A stretch of DNA of 8,571 bases from an uncultured Bacillota bacterium (GCA_946612055.1 CAMOEH010000152.1:1-8571); one strand, 5' to 3'. Positions 1-7,163 are shown, counted from the first letter of the stretch. Made by a program: numbers and translations. Notes: a model not told the origin generated them from the sequence alone.

Positions 1-2
1 AA

Positions 3-404
3 GAAGCCGATTTGATGATCATTTATGACCCAACCCATTTTGCTTTGTCTTCTCTTCATCAGCTTCGCGGAAGAATCGGAAGAGATGGCTCTCCTGCAAA
101 ATGCTTCTTGGTTTATAAAGGGAACGACGAAGAAGAAATCGATAAGCTCGAAGTGCTGACGAAAACCGAAGATGGTTTCGTCATTGCCGAAGAAGATCTT
201 CGTCGAAGAGGGCCGGGAACTTTATCCGGCGTCAGGCAATCTGGGCTTCCTGATTTTGCTTTTGCAAACCTCGTGGAAGACTTCAAGATTTTCGAATGCG
301 CCCGCGATGACGCCGCCTTCATTTTGAAAAAGAGAAACGAAAAAGGCTTTGCCTACTTTTTGTCTTTGGCCCAAAAAGAGGTCGAGGGCGTATCAATGGC
401 CTAA
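3..404 (+). CDS. recG: ATP-dependent DNA helicase RecG, C-terminal fragment
   Basis: This is the 3' end of a gene whose start lies before the window; the reading frame is open from base 3 and ends in TAA. RecG remodels stalled replication forks and Holliday junctions by translocating on double-stranded DNA. The fragment shows helicase motif VI, HQLRGRIGRDG (bases 57-89), which carries the arginine finger, followed by the RecG-specific translocation region RRRGPGTLSGVRQSGLPDF. In characterised RecG proteins this stretch reads close to LRGPGxxxGTRQSGLPEF, so the usual threonine is valine here. The roughly 130 residues match the usual C-terminal end, with no sign of truncation. In Bacilli recG sits upstream of rnc, which fits. 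No terminator is visible between recG and rnc, so read-through is possible. UvrABC-system or Mfd helicases are excluded by the GPGxxxGxRQSG motif. Confidence 0.95.
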   Translation, partial: EADLMIIYDPTHFALSSLHQLRGRIGRDGSPAKCFLVYKGNDEEEIDKLEVLTKTEDGFVIAEEDLRRRGPGTLSGVRQSGLPDFAFANLVEDFKIFECARDDAAFILKKRNEKGFAYFLSLAQKEVEGVSMA

Positions 405-424
405 TCGCGCGCACAAAAATAAGG

Positions 425-430
425 TATACT
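425..430 (+). promoter_or_regulatory. Possible -10 element (TATACT) just before rnc
   Basis: TATACT matches five of six positions of the sigma-70/SigA -10 consensus and lies in the 36-base gap between recG and rnc. No convincing -35 box or TGn extension is seen at the right distance. If used, transcription would start near base 437, only about four bases before the rnc ATG. The box also lies within a small inverted repeat (AGGTA, TAC, TACCT; 422-434). This is weak evidence; rnc could equally be transcribed from a promoter further upstream. Confidence 0.3.
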
Positions 431-440
431 ACCTAGGAAT

Positions 441-1136
441 ATGAGCAGCGAATACAGCAAACTCTATCGTCGATTCGGCATCCTCGCGCATAACGAGGAG
501 CTTTATCATCTTGCTTTCACCCATCCTTCTTATAACGGCATGGCTGGAACGAGGCATGAGGATTATGAACGTTTGGAATTCCTTGGCGATTCGGTGGTCG
601 GGATGGTTGCTAGCGAGCTTTGCTATATTTATCATCCCCAGATGAAACAAGGGGAACTTTCGGTTTTGAAAGCCCAGTTCATCCGTTCTTCTTCCGAAGC
701 CGAATATTGCAAGAAACTTGGCTTAAACGAATACATCAAAGTCGGTCCTAGCTTTGCCAAAACCGCTTCGACCAACGTGTCTTTGCTTGAAGACGTCTTC
801 GAATCCTTCATCGGGGCCGTCTATCTGGATCAAGGATTAGTGTTCTGCTATAAATTCGTCCGCTCGATTTTTGAAGAAGACGTCAAGAACGCCCGGATCA
901 ATTACGCGATCAATCCCAAATCCCGCTTGCAAGAATGCCTTCAAGCCGATTCGAAGGAAACCGTTTCCTATGCCATTTTGGAGGAAGGAGGCGAAGGCGA
1001 AAGCAAATATTTCATCGCGGCCGTTTATTTCGAGGGCAAGGAATTAGGAAGAGGGAGAGGCCATAACAAAAAAGCGGCGGAGACGGAAGCGGCTTCGATG
1101 GCGTTATCGAAGATGTCTCTTCCCGATGAGGAATAA
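441..1136 (+). CDS. rnc: Ribonuclease III
   Basis: RNase III cuts double-stranded RNA, maturing 16S and 23S rRNA precursors and processing mRNAs and small RNAs; in Gram-positives it also makes 4.5S/scRNA, the RNA partner of Ffh. The 231-residue length is normal. The N-terminal endonuclease domain carries the signature ERLEFLGDSV (residues 43-52), with metal-binding glutamate and aspartate at E43, E46 and D50, and the second acidic cluster LEDVFESFIGA with D118 and E121. The double-stranded RNA-binding domain spans about residues 157-226, from NPKSRLQE to the basic patch GHNKKAAETEAA. ATG at 441 is the only sensible start, but its ribosome binding site is poor: AGGA at 435-438 is only two bases away. 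ftsY begins two bases after the stop. The smc gene often found between rnc and ftsY in Bacilli is absent here. Confidence 0.97.
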   Translation: MSSEYSKLYRRFGILAHNEELYHLAFTHPSYNGMAGTRHEDYERLEFLGDSVVGMVASELCYIYHPQMKQGELSVLKAQFIRSSSEAEYCKKLGLNEYIKVGPSFAKTASTNVSLLEDVFESFIGAVYLDQGLVFCYKFVRSIFEEDVKNARINYAINPKSRLQECLQADSKETVSYAILEEGGEGESKYFIAAVYFEGKELGRGRGHNKKAAETEAASMALSKMSLPDEE

Positions 1137-1138
1137 CC

Positions 1139-2122
1139 ATGGGTTTATTTTCGTTTCTAAAGAATAAATTCTCCAAAAAGAAAGACGATTCTTTACAAAC
1201 CTATGAAAAAGGGATGGAGAAATCGCGGAAGAATTTTGCTTCGCGTTTGGATGAATTATCAAAGCGTTACGAGAAGGTAAATTCGGATTATTTCGAAGAG
1301 TTAGAACAGATTTTGATTGAATCCGATGTCGGGGTAGAGCTATCTCTCCGTCTTATCGAAGATGTCCTCGATCAAGCCCAAAAAGAAAAAGTCAGCGAGC
1401 CGAAGAAAATCAACGAGATGCTCGTGGACAATATGTTCGTCGATTATGCGACCAAAGGGGATTCGATCCAAAACGAAATCCGCTTCCAAGAAGAAGGCCC
1501 GACCGTTTTACTTGTTGTTGGGGTAAACGGCGTTGGTAAAACCACCTCCATTGCCAAATTGGCCTATCGATACCAAAAGCAAGGGAAGAAGGTTCTTCTT
1601 GTCGCGGCGGATACTTTCCGCGCTGGGGCGGTGGAACAGCTTAAGATTTGGGCTGACCGTCTCAATTGCCCAATCGTCACCGGGAGCGAAAATGGCGACC
1701 CAGCATCAGTAGCATATGATGGGGCCGTGTATGCGAAAAACCATAACATCGATCTTGTTATCGTTGATACAGCAGGGCGCCTCCAAACCAAAAACAATTT
1801 GATGCAAGAACTTGGGAAAATCCGTCGCGTCATTTCCAAAGAGATTCCTGATGCGCCTCATGAGACCTTCTTGATCATCGATGCAACCACAGGCCAAAAT
1901 GGCGTTATCCAAGCCAAAGCTTTTAAAGAAGTGACCCCCTTAACTGGGATTGTCATCACGAAGATGGATGGCACCTCCAAAGGCGGGATCATTCTTTCCA
2001 TCCGCGATGATTTAGGCGTTCCCGTCCGTTTCATGGGCTTAGGCGAGAAAATGGAAGATCTACAGGAATTCGATTTGGATAAATACCTCTATGGACTTCT
2101 ATTAGGAGAGAAAAGCGAATGA
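1139..2122 (+). CDS. ftsY: Signal recognition particle receptor FtsY
   Basis: FtsY is the membrane-associated SRP receptor GTPase. It docks the Ffh-ribosome complex at the translocon and both hydrolyse GTP to release the nascent chain. The protein (327 residues) has a short basic and hydrophobic N-terminus (MGLFSFLKNKFSKKK) suited to membrane association, in place of the long acidic A domain of E. coli. Then comes the N domain helical bundle (about 30-110) and the G domain with P-loop GVNGVGKTTS (128-137), DTFRAGA (158-164), DTAGR (210-214), TKMDGTSKGG (274-283) and closing motif GLGEKMEDLQEFD (300-312). The DTFRAGA and GLGEKxxDLxxF motifs separate FtsY from Ffh. A GAGGA ribosome binding site (1128-1132) sits inside the end of rnc. 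The stop codon TGA overlaps the ylxM ATG by four bases, suggesting coupled translation. Confidence 0.97.
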   Translation: MGLFSFLKNKFSKKKDDSLQTYEKGMEKSRKNFASRLDELSKRYEKVNSDYFEELEQILIESDVGVELSLRLIEDVLDQAQKEKVSEPKKINEMLVDNMFVDYATKGDSIQNEIRFQEEGPTVLLVVGVNGVGKTTSIAKLAYRYQKQGKKVLLVAADTFRAGAVEQLKIWADRLNCPIVTGSENGDPASVAYDGAVYAKNHNIDLVIVDTAGRLQTKNNLMQELGKIRRVISKEIPDAPHETFLIIDATTGQNGVIQAKAFKEVTPLTGIVITKMDGTSKGGIILSIRDDLGVPVRFMGLGEKMEDLQEFDLDKYLYGLLLGEKSE

Positions 2123-2463
2123 ACGAAGAAACGCTTCTTTCTTCCTTTGACCGTGTCGTTTCTCTTTTGGACGAATACGATTCCTTTTTGACGAAAACCC
2201 AACTGGAAATGTTAGAGAAGCATTTCCGTTATGATCTTTCTTTGTTTGAGATTGCTGAAGAAAAAGGAATATCCCGTGCCGCGGTTTCCGATGCTTTGAA
2301 TAAAGGAATCGCTAAACTTGAATCTTGCGAAGAGAAGCTTCATCTATTAGAAAGAAAAGCGTTGTTAAAAAGCAAAATCGAAACGATTCTAGGCGAAGAA
2401 GACGACAAGAAGCGCCTAGATAAATTCGACGAACTCGGAAAGGACATCATCCATGGCATTTGA
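2119..2463 (+). CDS. ylxM: YlxM/p13-family helix-turn-helix protein, SRP-associated
   Basis: This 114-residue protein matches the YlxM family (UPF0122), found almost always directly upstream of ffh in Firmicutes and Mollicutes. It has a sigma-70 region 4-like helix-turn-helix at about residues 26-65 (TKTQLEMLEKHFRYDLSLFEIAEEKGISRAAVSDALNKG, shown here as two halves: TKTQLEMLEKHF, then SLFEIAEEKGISRAAVSDAL), followed by an acidic and basic helical tail. From work on streptococcal YlxM, family members can bind SRP components and modulate Ffh/FtsY GTPase activity; that role is inferred here. It starts within the ftsY stop (ATGA overlap) and its last 11 bases overlap the start of ffh, with ffh's ribosome binding site inside its coding region. 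Translation of the three genes is therefore probably coupled. The stop is TGA. The family call is firm; the molecular role is not. Confidence 0.9.
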   Translation: MNEETLLSSFDRVVSLLDEYDSFLTKTQLEMLEKHFRYDLSLFEIAEEKGISRAAVSDALNKGIAKLESCEEKLHLLERKALLKSKIETILGEEDDKKRLDKFDELGKDIIHGI

Positions 2464-3790
2464 ATCATTGACCGATCGCTTCTCGGCGATCTTTAAGAAA
2501 ATCCGCGGGCAATCTCGTCTAAGCGAAGCCAACATGGACGAGATGCTTAAGGAAATCCGCGTTGCTTTGTTAGAAGCCGACGTGAATTTTAAAGTCGTCA
2601 AATCCTTCGTCTCTGATGTCAAAGAAAAAGCAATTGGGCAGGACGTGTATGCAAAAGTCAATCCTTCCCAGATGGTCGTCAAGATTGTCCATGATGAAAT
2701 TGAGACTCTCCTAGGAGAAGATCAAACCGAGATTGCTTACCGTAAGCCTTTGACGGTTATTATGCTCGTTGGTTTGCAAGGAACAGGTAAAACCACGACG
2801 GCTGGCAAACTTGCTTATTTGATGAAAAATAAGCTCGGGAAGAAAGTCATGCTTGGGGCATTAGACGTCTACCGTCCCGCGGCCATTGAGCAATTAGAAA
2901 CGCTTTCGAAGCAAGTCGAAGTCGATTTCTTCTCTTTGGGAAAAGATAATCCCGTCGAGATTGCCAAAAAAGCCAAAGCCAAAGCCTTATCCGAAGGCTA
3001 TGACGTTTTGATTCTAGATACCGCAGGGCGACTTCAAATCGATGAAGCGCTTATGGGCGAGCTGCAAAACATCAACCACGAAGTCCATCCGGATGAAGTT
3101 TTGCTCCTTGTCGATGCTGCGGCAGGCCAAGATAGCGTGAACGTGGCCAACGCTTTCAACAAGGATCTGCGCCTCCCGGGCATCATTATGTCCAAACTTG
3201 ATGGCGACGCTAGAGGCGGCGCGGCCTTATCCATCAAATATTTGACGGGCCTCCCCATCAAATTCGCTGGCGTAGGCGAAAAAGTCACCGAACTAGAGAT
3301 CTTCTATCCTTCCAGGATGGCCGATCGCATTCTCGGCATGGGTGATATCGTGACTTTGGTGGAAAAAGCCAAAGAGCAAATCGATGAAAAGCAAGCCGAG
3401 AAAGATGCGCGGAAAATGCTAGAGGGCGATTTCACGCTCGATGATATGCTCCGTCAAATGAAGCAAGTCCAACGGATGGGCTCGATCTCCGCCATCGCAA
3501 AATTAATCCCAGGCATGCCTAAGATTTCCGAAGAGCAAAAAGAAGCAGGGGAGAGGGAGATGAAGATCTTCGAATCGGTCATCAATTCCATGACCCCTTA
3601 TGAACGGCGCCATCCCGAGATCCTTCGTTATTCGCAGAAAAATAGAATCGCGAAAGGATCAGGCAGAACGAACGCAGACGTGAATCGAATGTTACGGAAA
3701 TTTGAGCAATCAAAAGCAATGATGAAACAGCTCAAACAATATCAAAAAAGTGGCAAGATGCCCCCAGGAATGGGTGGCTTCGGGAGGTAA
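2453..3790 (+). CDS. ffh: Signal recognition particle protein Ffh (SRP54)
   Basis: Ffh binds signal peptides emerging from the ribosome and, with 4.5S/6S-type SRP RNA, delivers the ribosome to FtsY. The 445 residues give the full three-domain layout. The N domain (1-90) includes LLEADVNFKVVK. The G domain has P-loop GLQGTGKTT (107-115), DVYRPAA (138-144), DTAGR (189-193) and SKLDGDARGG (247-256), with serine where threonine is usual in TKLDG. The methionine-rich M domain (about 300-445) has the signal-peptide-binding finger loop near GSISAIAKLIPGM (343-355) and the RNA-binding helix-turn-helix RIAKGSGRTNADV (398-410). The C-terminus is the typical glycine and methionine tail PPGMGGFGR. The ribosome binding site AAGGA (2440-2444) is eight bases from ATG, inside ylxM. 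The gene ends three bases before the next start, and the final codons supply that gene's GGGAGG site. Confidence 0.98.
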   Translation: MAFESLTDRFSAIFKKIRGQSRLSEANMDEMLKEIRVALLEADVNFKVVKSFVSDVKEKAIGQDVYAKVNPSQMVVKIVHDEIETLLGEDQTEIAYRKPLTVIMLVGLQGTGKTTTAGKLAYLMKNKLGKKVMLGALDVYRPAAIEQLETLSKQVEVDFFSLGKDNPVEIAKKAKAKALSEGYDVLILDTAGRLQIDEALMGELQNINHEVHPDEVLLLVDAAAGQDSVNVANAFNKDLRLPGIIMSKLDGDARGGAALSIKYLTGLPIKFAGVGEKVTELEIFYPSRMADRILGMGDIVTLVEKAKEQIDEKQAEKDARKMLEGDFTLDDMLRQMKQVQRMGSISAIAKLIPGMPKISEEQKEAGEREMKIFESVINSMTPYERRHPEILRYSQKNRIAKGSGRTNADVNRMLRKFEQSKAMMKQLKQYQKSGKMPPGMGGFGR

Positions 3791-3793
3791 TTT

Positions 3794-5635
3794 ATGGCCA
3801 ACGAAAAAGAAATCCTATTTAAGCCAAAAGAGCTCTACACCAAAACACTAAGGCAGCAATATCACGATGCTGCCGTCGCTTATTTCGATAAGCTTTCCGA
3901 GCAAGGAGAAGTCAATCCTCCGGAAAACTCGAAGCACGTGGCTTTATATAACGAACTAAAAGCCAAGCAAGCCGAATTGAAGAATAGCCTTTCTTCCAAC
4001 AACGCCTTGAAAGGATTTCTTATCTTCCTCATTGTTTTGTTTTTCATCACGGGGACGGTTTTCGTTATTCTTCCTTTCTTTAATGTGACTCCGATTTGGC
4101 TTTGGATCGTCTTAGGCGTCCTTCTTATTGGAGGAGGCATTGGATTTATCATCCTCATTGCTAAGAAGATCAATTCCAAAGCAAGGACATTGAAAGACAA
4201 GATCGCGAAGCTTGAGATCGAGATCGCGAATGCGTTAAGAGTCTGCTACGAGGACATGAAAAAGCTGAACGCCCTCTTCGATTGGAATGCCCCGGCCGCG
4301 ATTATGGAAGCAACGACCCCGATCATCGATTTGGATCCGATTTTCACCGTCGGGCGCTTTGCCTACATGCATCAAAAATATGGGTTATTGGAAGAAGATG
4401 ACCCCAATACTTCCGTCCTAGGCGTCGTCTCTGGCGAGATCCAAGGCAATCCCTTCATTTTGGAAAAGGTCCTCCAAACCGAATATGGTCCAAAGACATA
4501 TCACGGAAGCCGCGTTGTCACTTGGACGACGACCCATGTTGATTCCAAAGGAAACACTTATACCGAAACCCATTCGGAGACCCTTCATGCTTCCGTAGAA
4601 CATGACGCGCCTTTCTATTACACCAATACGCGCCTTATCTATGGTAATGAAGCCGCGCCTCACCTTTCTTTCTCTAGACGCCCGCATCCTCAATCTTCTT
4701 CTGAAGGGAAGGATAGAGAAAAAGCCATCAAAAAAGGCATGAAGGACATCAACAAAATGGCGGAGAAAGCCATCACTTCAGGAGGAAGTTTTACGCCGAC
4801 TGGCAATGATGCGTTCGATGTTTTCTTTGGAGCCAATGACCGCGATAACGAAGTGGAATTCCGCCTTCTTTTCACCCCATTAGCTCAAGCCAATATGATG
4901 GAACTACTTTCTGATCCCAATCCGTTTGGAGACGATTTCATCATGGTGAAGAACAAGATGGTGAACTCGATCGCCTCAAGGCACTCCCAAAACTTCGATT
5001 ATCTTGTTGCGCCGAGTTTCTTCCGCGGATATGACCACGCGAGGATGAAAGAAATCTTCGTCTCTTATTGCGATGATTATATTCGTAACCTCTTCTTCGA
5101 TTTGGCACCTTTGCTTTCGATTCCGCTATATCAGATGCACAAATCTAAGGAATATATCTATGACGAAGATCGGGGATTCCGGTCCAATATCACTTCCTAT
5201 GAACATGAAGTCATGGCCAATTCGATGGATCAGGATCTATTTGCCCCAGCAGGAGCATCGGCAAGTCTGCCGTTGTTATTAAAAGCGACGTTAGAAAAGA
5301 AAGATGGCAAGACCGATAAGGTCAATATCCACGCTTTCTCTTACATTGAGACCCCACGTGTCGATTATGTTCCGGTTCTTTGCCGAAACGGCCATTATTA
5401 CGATGTCCCCGTCGAATGGACCCAATATGACCGCGTCGATAGTGATGCTGCGATTGGGGTTAAGCAAGTCGGCGGTAGCGAAGCCGAATATCGGGCCAAG
5501 CAAGAACAACTCAAGGATTTGGCTGGTGCTTATTTCCAGCGCGGATTGCTCGCGTTCTTATATGTAAGCGCGGCCGAAGACATGCTCGATAAGAAAATAG
5601 ATACTATCTTCTTGCCGTCAGAAAAGTTAGGATAA
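3794..5635 (+). CDS. Large two-pass membrane protein of unknown function, LemA neighbour
   Basis: I do not recognise this 613-residue protein with confidence. Residues 1-71 are hydrophilic and probably helical. Two hydrophobic segments follow, about 72-95 (GFLIFLIVLFFITGTVFVIL) and 100-123, joined by a five-residue turn. A charged, coiled-coil-like helix spans about 127-160, then a large soluble region of about 450 residues. Positive charges flank the membrane hairpin on both outer sides (AKKINSKAR), so most of the protein should be cytoplasmic. A threonine-rich stretch (TWTTTHVDSKGNTYTETHSET, 243-263, is 21 long; core HVDSKGNTYTETH) and EIQGNPFILEKV recall the layout of DUF3137-type proteins, which also have an N-terminal membrane hairpin and can neighbour lemA; this is a resemblance, not an identification. 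No catalytic motif or signal peptide is visible. Its GGGAGG site (3782-3787) overlaps the end of ffh, so it is co-transcribed with the SRP genes. lemA starts 29 bases downstream. Confidence 0.85.
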   Translation: MANEKEILFKPKELYTKTLRQQYHDAAVAYFDKLSEQGEVNPPENSKHVALYNELKAKQAELKNSLSSNNALKGFLIFLIVLFFITGTVFVILPFFNVTPIWLWIVLGVLLIGGGIGFIILIAKKINSKARTLKDKIAKLEIEIANALRVCYEDMKKLNALFDWNAPAAIMEATTPIIDLDPIFTVGRFAYMHQKYGLLEEDDPNTSVLGVVSGEIQGNPFILEKVLQTEYGPKTYHGSRVVTWTTTHVDSKGNTYTETHSETLHASVEHDAPFYYTNTRLIYGNEAAPHLSFSRRPHPQSSSEGKDREKAIKKGMKDINKMAEKAITSGGSFTPTGNDAFDVFFGANDRDNEVEFRLLFTPLAQANMMELLSDPNPFGDDFIMVKNKMVNSIASRHSQNFDYLVAPSFFRGYDHARMKEIFVSYCDDYIRNLFFDLAPLLSIPLYQMHKSKEYIYDEDRGFRSNITSYEHEVMANSMDQDLFAPAGASASLPLLLKATLEKKDGKTDKVNIHAFSYIETPRVDYVPVLCRNGHYYDVPVEWTQYDRVDSDAAIGVKQVGGSEAEYRAKQEQLKDLAGAYFQRGLLAFLYVSAAEDMLDKKIDTIFLPSEKLG

Positions 5636-5648
5636 TGTAGTGTCATTT

Positions 5649-5655
5649 AAGGAGG
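5649..5655 (+). promoter_or_regulatory. Strong ribosome binding site of lemA
   Basis: AAGGAGG lies nine bases before the lemA ATG and is a perfect anti-16S match. It is stronger than the sites of the upstream genes in the same operon, which suggests that LemA is made at a higher level than its membrane-protein neighbour. No promoter is evident in the 29-base gap. Confidence 0.7.
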
Positions 5656-5664
5656 CAATTCAAA

Positions 5665-6333
5665 ATGGCAAATGAATTAGACGAAACAGACGAGAGCTTA
5701 ATTAACAAAGAAGGCCGTGACGTACACGTCATCGACAAGAAAGTTGGCGTTAAGCTCGAAGCAATGGACAAATTCGTCAACATCGGCGTTTGGTTCCTTT
5801 TCATCATCGGCGGAATCATCTATGCCGTTAGGAAAACGAAAGCCAAAAACTATTTCCAACAGCTTCAGCAAAAGATTCAAAAAGATGCGTCGACCATCGA
5901 TAACTATCAGCAACAACGCGTCTCGATTCTCCAAAATACGGCCAAGCTTGTTGAGAAAGCCACTGCCTTAGACAAAGAAACCTTCTCCGCGATTGCGAAA
6001 TACCGCGCTGGCAACGTTTCCGATGAGCAGCGCAATGAACTCGGAGCCGCCCTTGATCGTGCCGAAAGATCGATCAACGTCGCCTTCGAGAATTATCCGG
6101 AACTCCGTTCTCATCAAGAGATCCGCGATGCGATGCAGCAGAATTCCTATTTGCAGCAAGAAATCACCGCGGCCAGAGAAGCCTATAACGATGATGTCTT
6201 CCGCTGGAATGCTGAAATCTTCCAGCACTGGGCCAAGAAATACGTGGCAGCCAAAAACGGCTACACCACCCGCATCCCCTTCATCGCTTCTCAAGAAATC
6301 AAAGACAAAGCCGAAAAAGGCGTCTTCTTCTGA
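5665..6333 (+). CDS. lemA: LemA family protein
   Basis: LemA proteins are small membrane-anchored helical-bundle proteins of unknown biochemical function, widespread in bacteria. This 222-residue protein has an acidic N-terminus, one membrane segment (about 38-55, VNIGVWFLFIIGGIIYAV) and a long helical domain. Family features seen in order are IDNYQQQRVSILQN (78-91, matching the usual IDxxLxxRxxLIPN), DKETFSAIAKYRAG (103-116, the usual EKExxxxIxxxR), the YPEL motif (144-147), the AREAYNDDVFRWNAEI stretch (170-185, usual AR.YYNDxVxxYNxxI), and a short aromatic tail. RKTKAK just after the membrane segment predicts an outside N-terminus and a cytoplasmic bundle. The canonical LIPNL is changed to ILQNT. 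A strong AAGGAGG (5649-5655) precedes ATG at nine bases. It is the last gene of the + strand operon and ends in TGA 17 bases before the terminator hairpin. Confidence 0.9.
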   Translation: MANELDETDESLINKEGRDVHVIDKKVGVKLEAMDKFVNIGVWFLFIIGGIIYAVRKTKAKNYFQQLQQKIQKDASTIDNYQQQRVSILQNTAKLVEKATALDKETFSAIAKYRAGNVSDEQRNELGAALDRAERSINVAFENYPELRSHQEIRDAMQQNSYLQQEITAAREAYNDDVFRWNAEIFQHWAKKYVAAKNGYTTRIPFIASQEIKDKAEKGVFF

Positions 6334-6350
6334 TCTCGTCTCAAGCAAAA

Positions 6351-6379
6351 AGAAATCGCACCTTGCCGGTGCGATTTTT
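6351..6379. terminator. Bidirectional intrinsic terminator between convergent lemA and trmD
   Basis: AAATCGCACC (6353-6362) pairs perfectly with GGTGCGATTT (6368-6377) around a five-base loop, TTGCC. The flanking G-T and A-T pairs can extend the stem to twelve. On the + strand the stem runs into five T (6375-6379). On the - strand it is followed by TTTCTTTTT (6355-6347). It lies 17 bases past the lemA stop and 13 bases past the trmD stop, so one hairpin can end both converging transcripts. Confidence 0.92.
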
Positions 6380-6392
6380 GGTTTCGCGTTTT

Positions 6393-7163
6393 CTATTTAA
6401 TGAACCGTTTGCCTTTTTCGATGGCTTCTTTTTCCCAGGAAGGAGCCTCATCATTTTCCGCTTCCAAAAGCAGTTTCTTATCGGCTTTAGATAATGTCAA
6501 TTTATCAAAGAGATCGGGACGATGTTTTTTCGTTAGAAGCAGGGCTTGCTTCCTTCTCCATTTGTCGATGGCTTGGTGGTTACCGCAATAGAGGATATCG
6601 GGAACCTTTTGACCTTCGTAATCATAGGGCTCGGTATATTGGGGATATTCCAATAAGTTGTCGTTGAATGATTCGTCATTTAAGGATTCTTTGGTGATGG
6701 CCCCGTCGATAAGGCGAATGACAGAATCGGCAATCGCCATGGCGGGAACCTCTCCCCCCGTAAGCACATAATCTCCAATCGAAACAAGTTCATCGACATA
6801 GGAATTCACACGTTCGTCAATTCCTTCATAATGTCCGCAAATCAGGACTAAGTGATCTAATTCTGCATACTTTTTCGCGGTGTTTTGATCGTAAGTATGG
6901 CCGCGAGGAGAAAGTAAAACAACGTGACTAGAAGGGGAGCGGTTAGCGTTTAATGCATCAATAATTGGCTGGCATTTTTGGACCAAACCAGCGCCTCCTC
7001 CAATCGGAGGCGTATCGGTGCGTCCATATTTATCTTTCGTGTAATCGCGGATGTTGACCAATTGGATTTCAGCTACGCCTTTGCCTAAAGCGCGCTTGAT
7101 GATCGAGTTGGAAACAAAGCCATCAAACATCTCGGGAAATAAGGTCAAAATCGTGATTTTCAT
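6393..7163 (-). CDS. trmD: tRNA (guanine-N1-)-methyltransferase TrmD
   Basis: TrmD uses S-adenosylmethionine to methylate N1 of G37 next to the anticodon, which prevents +1 frameshifting; it acts as a cytoplasmic dimer. The 256 residues cover the whole family length. The SPOUT trefoil-knot domain contains LSPRGHTYDQ (84-93), the cofactor loop LICGHYEGIDERV (107-119), and VSIGDYVLTGGEVPAM (127-142), with the catalytic aspartate expected near D131 or in the downstream linker, LNDESF (161-166). EYPQYTEP (172-179) and VPDILYCGNHQAIDKWR (187-203) lead into the C-terminal tRNA-binding domain. The N-terminal glycine loop is PPIGGGAGLV (52-61) where most relatives have P-Y/F-GGG-x-GM. The start overlaps the rimM stop (ATGA, 7160-7163). 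There is no internal promoter, so trmD is co-transcribed with rimM and stops at the shared terminator. Confidence 0.97.
   Translation of the reverse strand: MKITILTLFPEMFDGFVSNSIIKRALGKGVAEIQLVNIRDYTKDKYGRTDTPPIGGGAGLVQKCQPIIDALNANRSPSSHVVLLSPRGHTYDQNTAKKYAELDHLVLICGHYEGIDERVNSYVDELVSIGDYVLTGGEVPAMAIADSVIRLIDGAITKESLNDESFNDNLLEYPQYTEPYDYEGQKVPDILYCGNHQAIDKWRRKQALLLTKKHRPDLFDKLTLSKADKKLLLEAENDEAPSWEKEAIEKGKRFIK

Noticed and set aside
12..14. TTG at base 12 as a start codon for a short 130-residue protein.
   Set aside because: The frame is open upstream to the window edge (E-A-D-L before it) and continues the RecG helicase domain, so this is an internal leucine of a cut gene.
1134..2463. Alternative genetic code (TGA as tryptophan), considered because the gene set recalls Mollicutes.
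   Set aside because: ftsY, ylxM, rimM and lemA all end in TGA at the family-expected length, and tryptophans are encoded by TGG.
4418..4875. Antisense frames inside the 613-residue membrane protein gene.
   Set aside because: They have no ribosome binding site, basic low-complexity translations, and the sense frame is continuous.
3794..5691. Shared N-terminal MANE in the unknown membrane protein and LemA as a sign of duplication.
   Set aside because: The similarity ends after four residues and the proteins differ in topology and length; most likely chance.
5968..6400. Long overlapping open frames on both strands within lemA (126 and 135 codons).
   Set aside because: They are shadows of the lemA reading frame. 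Their translations are low-complexity, without domain features, and run across the terminator.
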